Shown here: piece by piece, positions 1-7,295 of the stretch
Layout: the number at the start of each line of letters is the position of its first letter
Position numbering within the stretch: the first letter of the stretch is position 1
Source of the DNA: an uncultured Flavihumibacter sp.
Lineage (GTDB): Bacteria; Bacteroidota; Bacteroidia; Chitinophagales; Chitinophagaceae
Assembly: GCA_946482545.1 (NCBI GenBank)
Contig: CAMLRX010000048.1
Coordinates: forward strand, 1-33,414
DNA length: 33,414 nucleotides
Reading direction: 5' to 3'
Notes under the pieces: generated by a model
Database searches by the model: none
The model's input: only the letters and a program-made list of their open reading frames with translations
What the model was told of the DNA's origin: nothing
Position numbers and translations under genes: made by a program

Positions 1-38
1 ATCTCACTTTTCAACCACCCTCTCTTTCGATCGGGTTG

Positions 39-70
39 CAAAGGTAAGTGGCTTTCTCCATTCAACCAAA
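39..70 (-). promoter_or_regulatory. Bacteroidota-type promoter, copy 1 (leftward)
   Basis: On the minus strand the -33 box TTTG (67-70) is followed by a 20-nt spacer and the -7 box TACCTTTG (39-46), a perfect match to TAnnTTTG. It is the most downstream of three tandem copies and would fire out of the left edge of the window. Confidence 0.7.
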
Positions 71-162
71 ATTAATTTTGAAGTTTTTTTCAGCCTTAAT
101 TTTCGATGATTTTTTGAAGCCTGTAAGAGAAGAACTACTGTGCTTTTTTCAAAAGCGGATTG

Positions 163-195
163 CAAAGATAAGGCAAGTTTTAATCAAGTTCCAAA
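163..195 (-). promoter_or_regulatory. Bacteroidota-type promoter, copy 2 (leftward)
   Basis: Minus-strand -33 box TTTG at 192-195, 21-nt spacer, -7 box TATCTTTG at 163-170. The bases around the -7 box (CTTATCTTTGCAATCCG) closely match copies 1 and 3. AT-rich sequence lies upstream, as in strong promoters. Confidence 0.7.
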
Positions 196-271
196 ATTTA
201 TTTCGGAATTTTCTTTCCTTTTTTTTCATCCATCTTTCGAAGAGCGTGGTTCGTTTTTCAGAACCGGGCGG

Positions 272-302
272 CAAAGATAAGCGGATTTCTTTTCCTTCCA
301 AA
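272..302 (-). promoter_or_regulatory. Bacteroidota-type promoter, copy 3 (leftward)
   Basis: Minus-strand -33 box TTTG at 299-302, 19-nt spacer, -7 box TATCTTTG at 272-279. It is the most upstream of the three tandem promoters and lies just past the truA terminator-like hairpin. Confidence 0.7.
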
Positions 303-354
303 TTTCAGGATGTATTTTTTCAAAGAAAGTTTCCGAAGCTGAATGTACAAAACA

Positions 355-383
355 CTGAAAGTCCTATCAGATAAGGCTTTCAG
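355..383 (-). terminator. hairpin after truA, probable terminator
   Basis: Arms 355-367 and 371-383 pair with a mismatch or bulge around a 3-nt loop. On the minus strand the hairpin is followed by a T-rich but interrupted tract (TGTTTTGT). It lies 15 nt past the truA stop and would separate truA transcription from the tandem promoters to its left. Confidence 0.45.
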
Positions 384-397
384 CACAGTTAACCTTA

Positions 398-1147
398 CTA
401 CGGATTTTTAAAGAACCCTTCAGGATAAGCTACTGCCATTAGGAAAAGACCATGTGCGGGCGTAGAGAAATCCGCTTTGGTGCAGTCTAAAGAAAGTATA
501 ATCTCATTCAATTCTTCCAATCCAATCTTTCCCCTTCCTACCTGTAACATTGTTCCCACCAATCCACGCACCATTCCACGGAGGAACCTGCTCCCTTTCA
601 CACGGTACACCAGGGTATCATTTCCCTGTATCCACTCCGATTCAAACAACTCGCACTGGAAGGTTTTTACCTGGGTGTTGCGCTTGGAAAAAGACTGAAA
701 GTTCCGGTGCGTTTTCAACAAAGCTGCAGCGGCCTGTAACCTGTCCATATCCAACGGATAAGGAAAAAAGTAGGCCCTGTCGTCCAAAAAAGGGTTTTTC
801 TTATTATATATATGATAATGGTACTCTCTTGAAACCGCGTGAAACCGGCTGTGCGATGCTTCATTTACCGCTACTATATTCTTCACCACGATATCACGGG
901 GCAAAATAGCATTCACCTTATACAACACCTGTTCATGGGGCGGCAGCGGGTCATCATAATGAAAGAAATTCTGCAGGGCATGTACACCCGCATCGGTTCT
1001 CGAGGAACCTGTAAGCTGAAAAGGCCGGCGATGCAGGGTTGAAAGCGCTTTCTCCACTTCAGCCTGGATGGATCCCGCATTCTCCTGCACCTGGAAGCCG
1101 CTGTAATGCGTTCCCTTATAGGCTACTTCCACGAAATATCTGCCCAT
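398..1147 (-). CDS. truA: tRNA pseudouridine synthase A
   Basis: Cytoplasmic enzyme that isomerises uridines 38-40 of the tRNA anticodon arm to pseudouridine. The 249-residue product has the usual family length. The catalytic Asp is D52 in the motif SSRTDAGVHAL (residues 48-58). The C-terminal family motif GSRFLRGMVRGLVG is present near residue 185, and the N-terminal YKGTHYSGFQ matches the family's YDG-x-x-Y/F-x-G-[FW]-Q region. The gene begins 5 nt after the stop of the exported DUF4476-like gene, so the two are probably cotranscribed. Recognition is firm. Confidence 0.96.
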   Translation of the reverse strand: MGRYFVEVAYKGTHYSGFQVQENAGSIQAEVEKALSTLHRRPFQLTGSSRTDAGVHALQNFFHYDDPLPPHEQVLYKVNAILPRDIVVKNIVAVNEASHSRFHAVSREYHYHIYNKKNPFLDDRAYFFPYPLDMDRLQAAAALLKTHRNFQSFSKRNTQVKTFQCELFESEWIQGNDTLVYRVKGSRFLRGMVRGLVGTMLQVGRGKIGLEELNEIILSLDCTKADFSTPAHGLFLMAVAYPEGFFKNP

Positions 1148-1152
1148 CTGAG

Positions 1153-2631
1153 TTATTTACCCACCAGGGCTTTGAAGCGATTGATATAATAGGTCTCTTT
1201 CAACAGGTCTTCCAGTGTAGAAAACTGCTCCTTATCCATTACATTACCGTAAGCGGCATCGAGGAAGGCATAGCGTCCCTCCTCTTTCAGGAATAAAGCG
1301 GCCAGGTGCCTGATCTGGGCCACCGCGTATTTTTTTCTACGGAACTCTTTCCGGGCCACATCTACCATATCCTCCTCGGTTGTTTCCGCTGCCATTTTTC
1401 TCCTGAGCTGGAGCATATCGGACTCAGATGCTCCTAAAGGTTTTACCGCAATAGCCGTATCGACGACTACAACGGCCGTGTCAACTATTTCCAGCACGGT
1501 ACTGTCTGTTGTTGCTTCCGCATCTACAATCGCCATAACGGAATCAACTAATACATCTTCGGAATCACCGCCTTTGGCGCTGGCGGAATCCGTTTCAACC
1601 TGTATTTTAACGGTAGAGTCCGTGTTATTCTTACCGGTCCCTTCTCCGTTTTTCAACGAGAAATCCAGGAACGACACTGATTCTTTCTTCTCTGAAGTCT
1701 GTTTTACTTCTTCCTTAACTGGCGCATCCAGTCCATCCTGTGGAATAAATACTTTAATGGTATCCCTTTTACCATCAGAATACTCATCTATAAATATGCC
1801 CATGTGGCCAGTATCCAGCTTCGTCATACTTTTCTTCACCACATTACTTTTCAATAAAACCGGTGTAACTTTTACCTCTTCCGTCTTTTCCTCCTTCTTC
1901 TCCAGTATTTTCACCTGCTCCTTATCAGATTGAACCACCAGCTGTGTACTATCGACGGGTACACTATTCTCTGCTGCAAGGTCAGTTTTCACTACGGCTT
2001 CCTCTTTCTTTTCTACTGCTACTTTATCAGGAAGTGAAGATTCCTTCACTAAGACCGCCGAATCAACTTTTGGCTGCGCTTGCTTTACCACTTCCTGCTT
2101 CACCGCCTCTTTTTTCACCATGGGCACTTCAGGTTTTATCCGGATAGAAGGATCATCAACCACCAGTGCCAACCGGTCGATAAACCCACCAGGCCGTGCC
2201 ATTTTCCCTCCGGTGCTACCGGGTAATGTATCTGCTTTTGCCTCAATAGATTCTTCCACCATATTTCCTCCCTGCTTTACGGCACCTGCACTACCGGAAT
2301 AAGTTACCGCAAGGGTTTGAAGGTTAAACAAACCCCACCCTTTTTCACCGAAATGCTTCAGCACCACGCCCTGATCTTTTCCCCCGGAACTGTATGCGAA
2401 CGCCTGCTCGGGTACTTCTCCCTTCGGAAAACCCATGCGGAATTCCACCACGGCATCCGTCAGATCGGGCACCACCAGGTGGCCATGGACACTTGAGCTG
2501 AGTACTTCCACCCCCTTTTTAACATAAAAAGGTTGACCGTTATCGGTTTGTATGTAAAGAAAATTCTTTTGTTGAGCCGTTGCAGACAACGTTAACCCGG
2601 TAAGAAGAATGATCCCGTTGAGTTTGTTCAT
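1153..2631 (-). CDS. exported DUF4476-like protein with acidic/basic low-complexity middle
   Basis: The 492-residue protein begins with a signal peptide (hydrophobic stretch about residues 6-16, likely cut after ATA-Q). Residues 20-150 look folded (aromatic and glycine-rich, beta-type). Residues 165-410 are low-complexity and rich in V, K, E, D, S and T, with many repeated VDS, VDT and KEE patterns. The last 75 residues (EEDMVDVARKEF to the end) form a helical domain resembling DUF4476, which in Bacteroidota often ends secreted proteins. No enzyme motif was found. It is probably periplasmic or surface-associated, with the middle acting as a flexible linker. It is transcribed just ahead of truA. 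The DUF4476 call is moderate. Confidence 0.8.
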   Translation of the reverse strand: MNKLNGIILLTGLTLSATAQQKNFLYIQTDNGQPFYVKKGVEVLSSSVHGHLVVPDLTDAVVEFRMGFPKGEVPEQAFAYSSGGKDQGVVLKHFGEKGWGLFNLQTLAVTYSGSAGAVKQGGNMVEESIEAKADTLPGSTGGKMARPGGFIDRLALVVDDPSIRIKPEVPMVKKEAVKQEVVKQAQPKVDSAVLVKESSLPDKVAVEKKEEAVVKTDLAAENSVPVDSTQLVVQSDKEQVKILEKKEEKTEEVKVTPVLLKSNVVKKSMTKLDTGHMGIFIDEYSDGKRDTIKVFIPQDGLDAPVKEEVKQTSEKKESVSFLDFSLKNGEGTGKNNTDSTVKIQVETDSASAKGGDSEDVLVDSVMAIVDAEATTDSTVLEIVDTAVVVVDTAIAVKPLGASESDMLQLRRKMAAETTEEDMVDVARKEFRRKKYAVAQIRHLAALFLKEEGRYAFLDAAYGNVMDKEQFSTLEDLLKETYYINRFKALVGK

Positions 2632-2664
2632 ATAAAAATTCCTTCGTTCGCAGTGAAATTACCA

Positions 2665-2672
2665 CAAAGCTA
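2665..2672 (-). promoter_or_regulatory. -7 box for the DUF4476-like/truA operon
   Basis: The minus strand reads TAGCTTTG, a perfect TAnnTTTG, about 34 nt before the ATG at 2631. No clear TTTG -33 box is seen at the usual distance. The 125-nt divergent gap 2632-2756 must also hold the aminopeptidase promoter, for which I see no perfect match. Confidence 0.4.
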
Positions 2673-2756
2673 TCTGAAATGCGGCTACCATTTAACATTT
2701 ACAGCAGGTTTTGTGGACTATTTTTAAGTACATTCGGCGCACTTTAACGCATTATT

Positions 2757-5252
2757 ATGAGACGATTACCGATCATCTGCGCCCTCCTGGCAGTTTCTTT
2801 CTGCGCCACGGCACAGGGCCCTGAAGAAAACCAGCAGAACGAGACCTGGAAAAAAATGTACCGTGCCAGCGCTACGCTGGACCACGACCTGGTACACACT
2901 AAACTGGATGCCAGCTTTGATTTCCCCGCCAGCCAAATGAAGGGAAAAGTGTGGATCACGCTGCATCCTCACTTTTATACGTCCGACAAAGTTGTGCTGG
3001 ATGCGAAAGGCATGGACATCCATTCCGTAAGCATCGTGAAAGGTAGCAGCAAAAAGAAAGCCACGTACGAATACGATGGGCTGGAACTTTCCATCCAATT
3101 GGATAAAGCTTACAAAGGCGGCGAAGATTACACTATATACATAGAATACACCGCGAAACCAAACGAATTCAAAACAAAAGGAAGCGCGGCCATCACAGAT
3201 GCAAAAGGCCTGTATTTCATCAATCCGGAGGGAAAAGAGGACAAACCCACGCAGATATGGACACAGGGTGAAACAGAAGCAACCAGCGTATGGTGTCCCA
3301 CTATTGACCGCCCCAACCAAAAGACGACACAGGAGATAGCCATGACCGTTCCGGCGAAGTTTATCACACTTTCCAACGGTAAACTTGCTTCGCAGAAGAA
3401 GAACAGCGACGGTACCCGCACCGATACCTGGAAAATGGAGCAACCCCACGCCCCTTACCTCTTCTTTATGGGTGTAGGCGATTACGCCGTGGTGAAAGAC
3501 GTGTACAAAGGGAAAGAAGTGAGCTATTATGTAGAGCCGGAATTCGCCCCCTTCGCCAAAAAGATATTCGGTGATACCCCCGAAATGATGGCGTTCTTTT
3601 CACGGATACTGGGTGTGGAATATCCCTGGGTGAAATACGCGCAGATCACGGCACGTGATTATGTAAGCGGCGCCATGGAAAACACCACCGCTACCCTGCA
3701 CGGTGAATCCGCCCAGCAGAACGGACGCGAACTGGTGGATGGCAATCGTTGGGAAAGCACCATCGCCCACGAACTTTTTCACCACTGGTTCGGTGATCTT
3801 GTAACCGCGGAAAGCTGGAGCAACCTCACTGTAAATGAGTCGTTCGCCAACTACAGCGAATATTTATGGTACGAATACAAATACGGTAAAGACAAGGCCG
3901 ACGACCACAACCTGGAAGATATGACGGGCTACCTCTTCAGCCAGAGCGAACAAAAGGACCTCGTGCGCTTTTACTACCGCGACAAAGAGGACATGTTTGA
4001 TGCTGTGAGCTACAACAAAGGCGGACGCATCCTGCACATGCTCCGGAACTATATAGGAGACAGCGCATTCTTCCGTTCCCTCAGCACCTACCTGAACGCG
4101 AACAAGTTCAAAGCAGCCGAAGCCCATCAATTGAGACTAGCCATGGAAGAAGTGAGCGGCAAGGACCTGAACTGGTTCTTTAACCAATGGTATTTCGGTG
4201 CCGGTCACCCGAAACTTGACATCAGTTATGTGTACGACGACGCAGCTAAAAAAGCAAGTGTAATCGTTCAGCAAACACAAAAAGACAAACTGTTCTTCCT
4301 GCCCATCGCCATTGACGTGTATGAAAAAGGTAAGGCTACCCGATACCAGGTGAACCTCTCCGCCAAAGCCGATACCTTCAGTTTCAGCTACCAGTCGAAG
4401 CCCGAACACATTAACGTAGACGCCGACAAAATGCTGCTCTGCGAAAAGAAAGACAATAAAGGAGATGCCGGTTTCCAGGCCCAGTTTATGAGCGCTAAAA
4501 ACTACATGGACCGCAAAGAGGCCATCGATCATTTTCTGCTGAACCGCTCTTCTGACATGTCCAAAGAAGTGCTCGCCAAAGCGTTGAAAGATCCTTTCCA
4601 CGGACTCCGCAAATATGTGCTAGATGAAATGAAGGAGAAAAAAATGAATACCGCTGCCTACGAACAGGATATCTTCAAACTGGCGGTGGAAGATAAATCC
4701 GCGCCTGTCCGTGCTTCTGCCCTTTCCATTCTTGCCGGACTTAAAAAATCCGAATACGAAGGCATGTTCAGAAAAGCCCTGAAAGATTCCTCCTACTCCG
4801 TTGCCGGAGAAGCCCTGGAAGGACTACAGTTCCTGAACCTGGAAGCAGCCAAAGAAGAAGCGAAAAAACAAAGCGGCGACGCGAAAGGCAAACTGGCCGC
4901 CGTAGTATCCGACATCTTCATTAAATACGGTACTGCAGCAGATTTTGATTTCGTGGCCAAAGCTTACGCCGGAATGCCACCCAACCAACAAAAATTCGAC
5001 CTCACACCCCGCTTCTGCGATTACCTGGCCACTATTTCCGAAACTGCCAAGGTGAAAAAAGGTGTGGATGCTGTGGTTGGTTTCCGCGACATGCTGCCGG
5101 AATCGGTGGATTTCGTGAAGAACCTGCTGAACGGGTACCTGAAAACCATCGTTACCAAGAAGGAGAAACTGAAAGCCGGTGCTGATGGGGCGACTATTCA
5201 GGAGCAAATAGATTATATTAATGGGAAGATTGCAGGGAAGAAAGGGTTTTAG
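2757..5252 (+). CDS. secreted M1 family metallopeptidase (aminopeptidase N-like)
   Basis: Zinc aminopeptidase that removes N-terminal residues from peptides. The 831-residue product starts with a signal peptide (about residues 1-20, ending ATAQ), so it acts in the periplasm or outside the cell. An N-terminal beta domain (about 35-240) precedes the catalytic domain. The substrate-anchoring motif GAMEN is at 305-309. The zinc motif is HELFH at 338-342 with the third ligand E361 (HExxHx18E). The probable transition-state tyrosine is Y419 in YNKGG. The C-terminal 250 residues are helical and HEAT-like, as in M1 enzymes. It stands alone on the plus strand, divergent from the DUF4476-like gene. All catalytic residues are present, so activity is expected. 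Confidence 0.95.
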   Translation: MRRLPIICALLAVSFCATAQGPEENQQNETWKKMYRASATLDHDLVHTKLDASFDFPASQMKGKVWITLHPHFYTSDKVVLDAKGMDIHSVSIVKGSSKKKATYEYDGLELSIQLDKAYKGGEDYTIYIEYTAKPNEFKTKGSAAITDAKGLYFINPEGKEDKPTQIWTQGETEATSVWCPTIDRPNQKTTQEIAMTVPAKFITLSNGKLASQKKNSDGTRTDTWKMEQPHAPYLFFMGVGDYAVVKDVYKGKEVSYYVEPEFAPFAKKIFGDTPEMMAFFSRILGVEYPWVKYAQITARDYVSGAMENTTATLHGESAQQNGRELVDGNRWESTIAHELFHHWFGDLVTAESWSNLTVNESFANYSEYLWYEYKYGKDKADDHNLEDMTGYLFSQSEQKDLVRFYYRDKEDMFDAVSYNKGGRILHMLRNYIGDSAFFRSLSTYLNANKFKAAEAHQLRLAMEEVSGKDLNWFFNQWYFGAGHPKLDISYVYDDAAKKASVIVQQTQKDKLFFLPIAIDVYEKGKATRYQVNLSAKADTFSFSYQSKPEHINVDADKMLLCEKKDNKGDAGFQAQFMSAKNYMDRKEAIDHFLLNRSSDMSKEVLAKALKDPFHGLRKYVLDEMKEKKMNTAAYEQDIFKLAVEDKSAPVRASALSILAGLKKSEYEGMFRKALKDSSYSVAGEALEGLQFLNLEAAKEEAKKQSGDAKGKLAAVVSDIFIKYGTAADFDFVAKAYAGMPPNQQKFDLTPRFCDYLATISETAKVKKGVDAVVGFRDMLPESVDFVKNLLNGYLKTIVTKKEKLKAGADGATIQEQIDYINGKIAGKKGF

Positions 5253-5274
5253 TTAAAAAACAGAAAAAGGATTT

Positions 5275-5312
5275 CACGCTAAGACGCAAGGGTGCAAGGA
5301 CGCAAGGCGTTG
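5275..5312 (+). repeat. intergenic GACGCAAGG repeat, copy A
   Basis: The core is AAGACGCAAGG, a short variable piece, then GCAAGGACGCAAGG. Related copies occur at 25935-25968 (same orientation) and at 26377-26414 and 27919-27953 (inverted). All four lie between genes. Confidence 0.7.
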
Positions 5313-5346
5313 TTTGTGTTTGGTGTGGTTTGATTTGTTTTTTTAT

Positions 5347-5362
5347 TTCTCGCCACGACGCA
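5347..5362. repeat. inverted repeat, left arm
   Basis: The 16-bp TTCTCGCCACGACGCA is perfectly inverted at 5662-5677, bracketing about 300 nt of non-coding sequence. The composition (TCTCGC, GACGCA) links it to the inverted pair at 26100-26123 and 26320-26343. Confidence 0.65.
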
Positions 5363-5440
5363 ACGGATTCTTAAGAAAGCAATTTGGTTGAAAGCTGGAA
5401 GGAGAATGAACTCGTTTTTTGCCTTAACATGTAATAAGAG

Positions 5441-5474
5441 AAAGGGATGTATCAATAATTTGATACATCCCTTT
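5441..5474 (+). terminator. strong hairpin terminator between convergent genes
   Basis: A perfect 15-bp stem (5441-5455 with 5460-5474) closes a TAAT loop and runs into five Ts on the plus strand (5472-5476). It lies about 190 nt past the M1 peptidase stop. On the minus strand the tract after the stem is T-rich but interrupted, so it may also stop GDPD readthrough. Confidence 0.7.
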
Positions 5475-5661
5475 TTAGTTTAACTATAATGCAACTGTAT
5501 GGATCAGATTAGGGAACAGCGCTATTCTGAAGATTACCAGCGCTCTGTGGGCGTTTCATTTGTCGTCCGAAAAGCTGACCTACTCCCTTAATGAACAGTT
5601 CCCCACTAAGAAAAGGAAATTGCATAGTGCTCTAACGTTGCGCCTGCGAGGCACGAAGCAG

Positions 5662-5677
5662 TGCGTCGTGGCGAGAA
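5662..5677. repeat. inverted repeat, right arm
   Basis: Exact reverse complement of 5347-5362. Confidence 0.65.
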
Positions 5678-5707
5678 CATAAAAAAGAAACTATCGCGTG
5701 AAAAAAA

Positions 5708-6622
5708 TCACAAAGCCCTAAACAAATCCGGATAATCCGTAATAATCCCATCTACCCCCAATGCCTTCAACGCCCTGATCTCTTCTAATGTATTCGGCGT
5801 CCACGGCACAACCTTCATTCCTAAGGCATGGCATTCCCTAATGAGCGCCGCCGTTACAATTTTGTAATTGGGACTGTAAATAAACGGCGTGAATCCCAGT
5901 GTTTTTAACTGCTCGCCCAGGGTTCTTTTCTCCTTCGCATCCACGAGATAAGACGTTTTGATGCCCGGGTATTTTCTATTCACCACCTGGATGGTTCGGA
6001 TATCGAAAGACTGGATCACTGTTCGGTTAACTATACCTTTTTTTTTAAGGACAGCCACCAGCAAATCGGTGAATTCCTCCGGCAACGGGTGGTGCGTACC
6101 ATCCTTTCCGGACTGGGTCTTGGTTTCGATGTTGTACCAGAGCGTCGCGTGGCCTTTTTCTGCGGCATAACTTTCTGATGCGGCAATCAGGTCTTCCAGC
6201 AAAGGTTTGTGCACCTTCATTTTCTCCTGGCGGGGAAAGCCGGGGTGCGGCTTCGAGCCCACATCGTATTTTGTGATGCTGTCGTAGTTCATGGCGTAGA
6301 GCGCCCGGGAGAACGCATCTTCTTTTGTCATGGTCTTCCCTTCGGGCGTAAGACAAAAATCCTGGTGGAAGTAAGTATCGTGCGACACCACCACTTTTTT
6401 ATCCTTCGAAATCACCACATCCATCTCCAGGGTAGTAACGCGCATGTCGATGGATTTTTTCATGGCGGGGATGGTATTTTCCGGCATTAGCCCCCTGGCG
6501 CCACGGTGTCCTTCAGCAGAAAAAGACGGAAAGGGAATGGAGGAAACCACGCTACTTTTGGGTGCCTTACACGCAATAGCGGTAGTTAATAACGCTATCC
6601 CAACAAAACATACATTTTTCAT
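5708..6622 (-). CDS. glycerophosphodiester phosphodiesterase lipoprotein
   Basis: Hydrolyses glycerophosphodiesters (for example glycerophosphocholine or -ethanolamine, or glycerol-phosphate polymers) to sn-glycerol-3-phosphate and an alcohol. The 304-residue protein begins with a lipoprotein signal (MKNVCFVG..TTAIAC, Cys18), placing it in the periplasm or on the outer membrane. GDPD motifs are clear: HRGARG at 39-44 with PEN at 47-49, metal ligands E66 and D68 in LEMDV, and catalytic H81 in SHD. The C terminus has the barrel-closing VDGIITDYP. I chose this ATG over one 36 nt upstream because it gives the lipobox and overlaps the SGNH stop as ATGA. It is the last gene of the glycerophosphodiester locus. 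Confidence 0.93.
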   Translation of the reverse strand: MKNVCFVGIALLTTAIACKAPKSSVVSSIPFPSFSAEGHRGARGLMPENTIPAMKKSIDMRVTTLEMDVVISKDKKVVVSHDTYFHQDFCLTPEGKTMTKEDAFSRALYAMNYDSITKYDVGSKPHPGFPRQEKMKVHKPLLEDLIAASESYAAEKGHATLWYNIETKTQSGKDGTHHPLPEEFTDLLVAVLKKKGIVNRTVIQSFDIRTIQVVNRKYPGIKTSYLVDAKEKRTLGEQLKTLGFTPFIYSPNYKIVTAALIRECHALGMKVVPWTPNTLEEIRALKALGVDGIITDYPDLFRAL

Positions 6623-7290
6623 TTCAGGTAATTTCCGGCTTTGAGGATGTTCCTCCAATGCAGGTATCCTGCTGCGGTGAGGTGTAATCCATCGTAAGTA
6701 AATTCTTTCTTCAGTTTCCCCTTTTCGTCCTGGAACGCTGTATTGAGGTCGATGAGTGTGGCGCCTTCTTCGGCGGCCAGTTGTTTCATTGCGGCATTCA
6801 CTGCGGCGATATGCTCATCTTTATTGTAATGGTTGGGAAACTTCGTGAAGTCGTTGTTCACGGGAAGAATGGTTTGCAGGTATATTTTAGTACGCGGACT
6901 TCCCTTCTTAATACGCTCCACCATTTTTCGGTGGTTGGCGATAATGCAGCTGTCCGGGATGTTCCTTGAGATATCATTGACCCCGATTAAAATAAATACT
7001 TTGGCCGGCTGTCCTTCTATCACTTCATCCAGTCTTTCCAGCACACCATAGGTGATATCACCGCTGATGCCCCTGTTTTTTGCCCGTGGTTCGCTGAGTA
7101 ATTCGTTCCAGTCGGAGCCGTCGGTGATGCTGTTTCCGAGGAACACGATATCTTTCTTGCTATCGGGATAGGATTTAAACTGGGCCACTTTCAACTCAAA
7201 GTTGGCGGGCCGGTGGGTACTGTCCCATTTGGCCTGTGCGGTTGCGTTCAAAGTGGCGAGTGTAGCGAGGGCGAAGCAAATCTTTTTCAT
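6619..7290 (-). CDS. secreted SGNH/GDSL hydrolase
   Basis: Esterase of the SGNH fold, closest by motif order to platelet-activating-factor acetylhydrolase-like and sialate/acyl esterases. The 223-residue product has a signal peptide (about 1-19, ATAQA). The catalytic blocks are complete: GNSITDG (S54 nucleophile), G74 in NRGISGD, GVND with N105, and DGLH with D200 and H203. It starts 5 nt after the metallophosphoesterase stop and overlaps GDPD by 4 nt, so translation is probably coupled. In this setting a role removing acyl groups from (lyso)phospholipids, or ester decorations from glycerol-phosphate chains, is plausible. The substrate cannot be read from sequence. Confidence 0.92.
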   Translation of the reverse strand: MKKICFALATLATLNATAQAKWDSTHRPANFELKVAQFKSYPDSKKDIVFLGNSITDGSDWNELLSEPRAKNRGISGDITYGVLERLDEVIEGQPAKVFILIGVNDISRNIPDSCIIANHRKMVERIKKGSPRTKIYLQTILPVNNDFTKFPNHYNKDEHIAAVNAAMKQLAAEEGATLIDLNTAFQDEKGKLKKEFTYDGLHLTAAGYLHWRNILKAGNYLK

Positions 7291-7295
7291 AAAAT

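Larger units (their letters stand above)
1..397. other. gene-free region with tandem promoters
   Basis: No convincing coding region lies here. The stretch is AT-rich and holds three similar promoter-like units on the minus strand, with -7 boxes at 39-46, 163-170 and 272-279, plus a hairpin just beyond the truA stop. A 108-codon plus-strand frame crosses all three promoter units and resembles nothing, so I do not call it. Such an array would suit a highly expressed transcript, possibly a stable RNA operon, starting left of the window. That target is inference. Confidence 0.6.
5253..5707. other. intergenic region with repeats
   Basis: This 455-nt stretch between the convergent M1 peptidase and GDPD genes has no convincing gene. 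It holds one copy of a GACGCAAGG-type repeat (5275-5312), a perfect 16-bp inverted repeat (5347-5362 with 5662-5677), and a strong terminator hairpin (5441-5474). The rest shows nothing recognisable. Confidence 0.7.

Noticed and set aside
48..374. 108-codon plus-strand open frame
   Set aside because: AT-rich, Phe-rich translation crossing three consensus promoters. No homologue pattern or credible start signal.
2766..3449. 227-codon minus-strand frame inside the M1 peptidase gene
   Set aside because: Opposite-strand shadow of a gene with a complete zinc-peptidase motif set.
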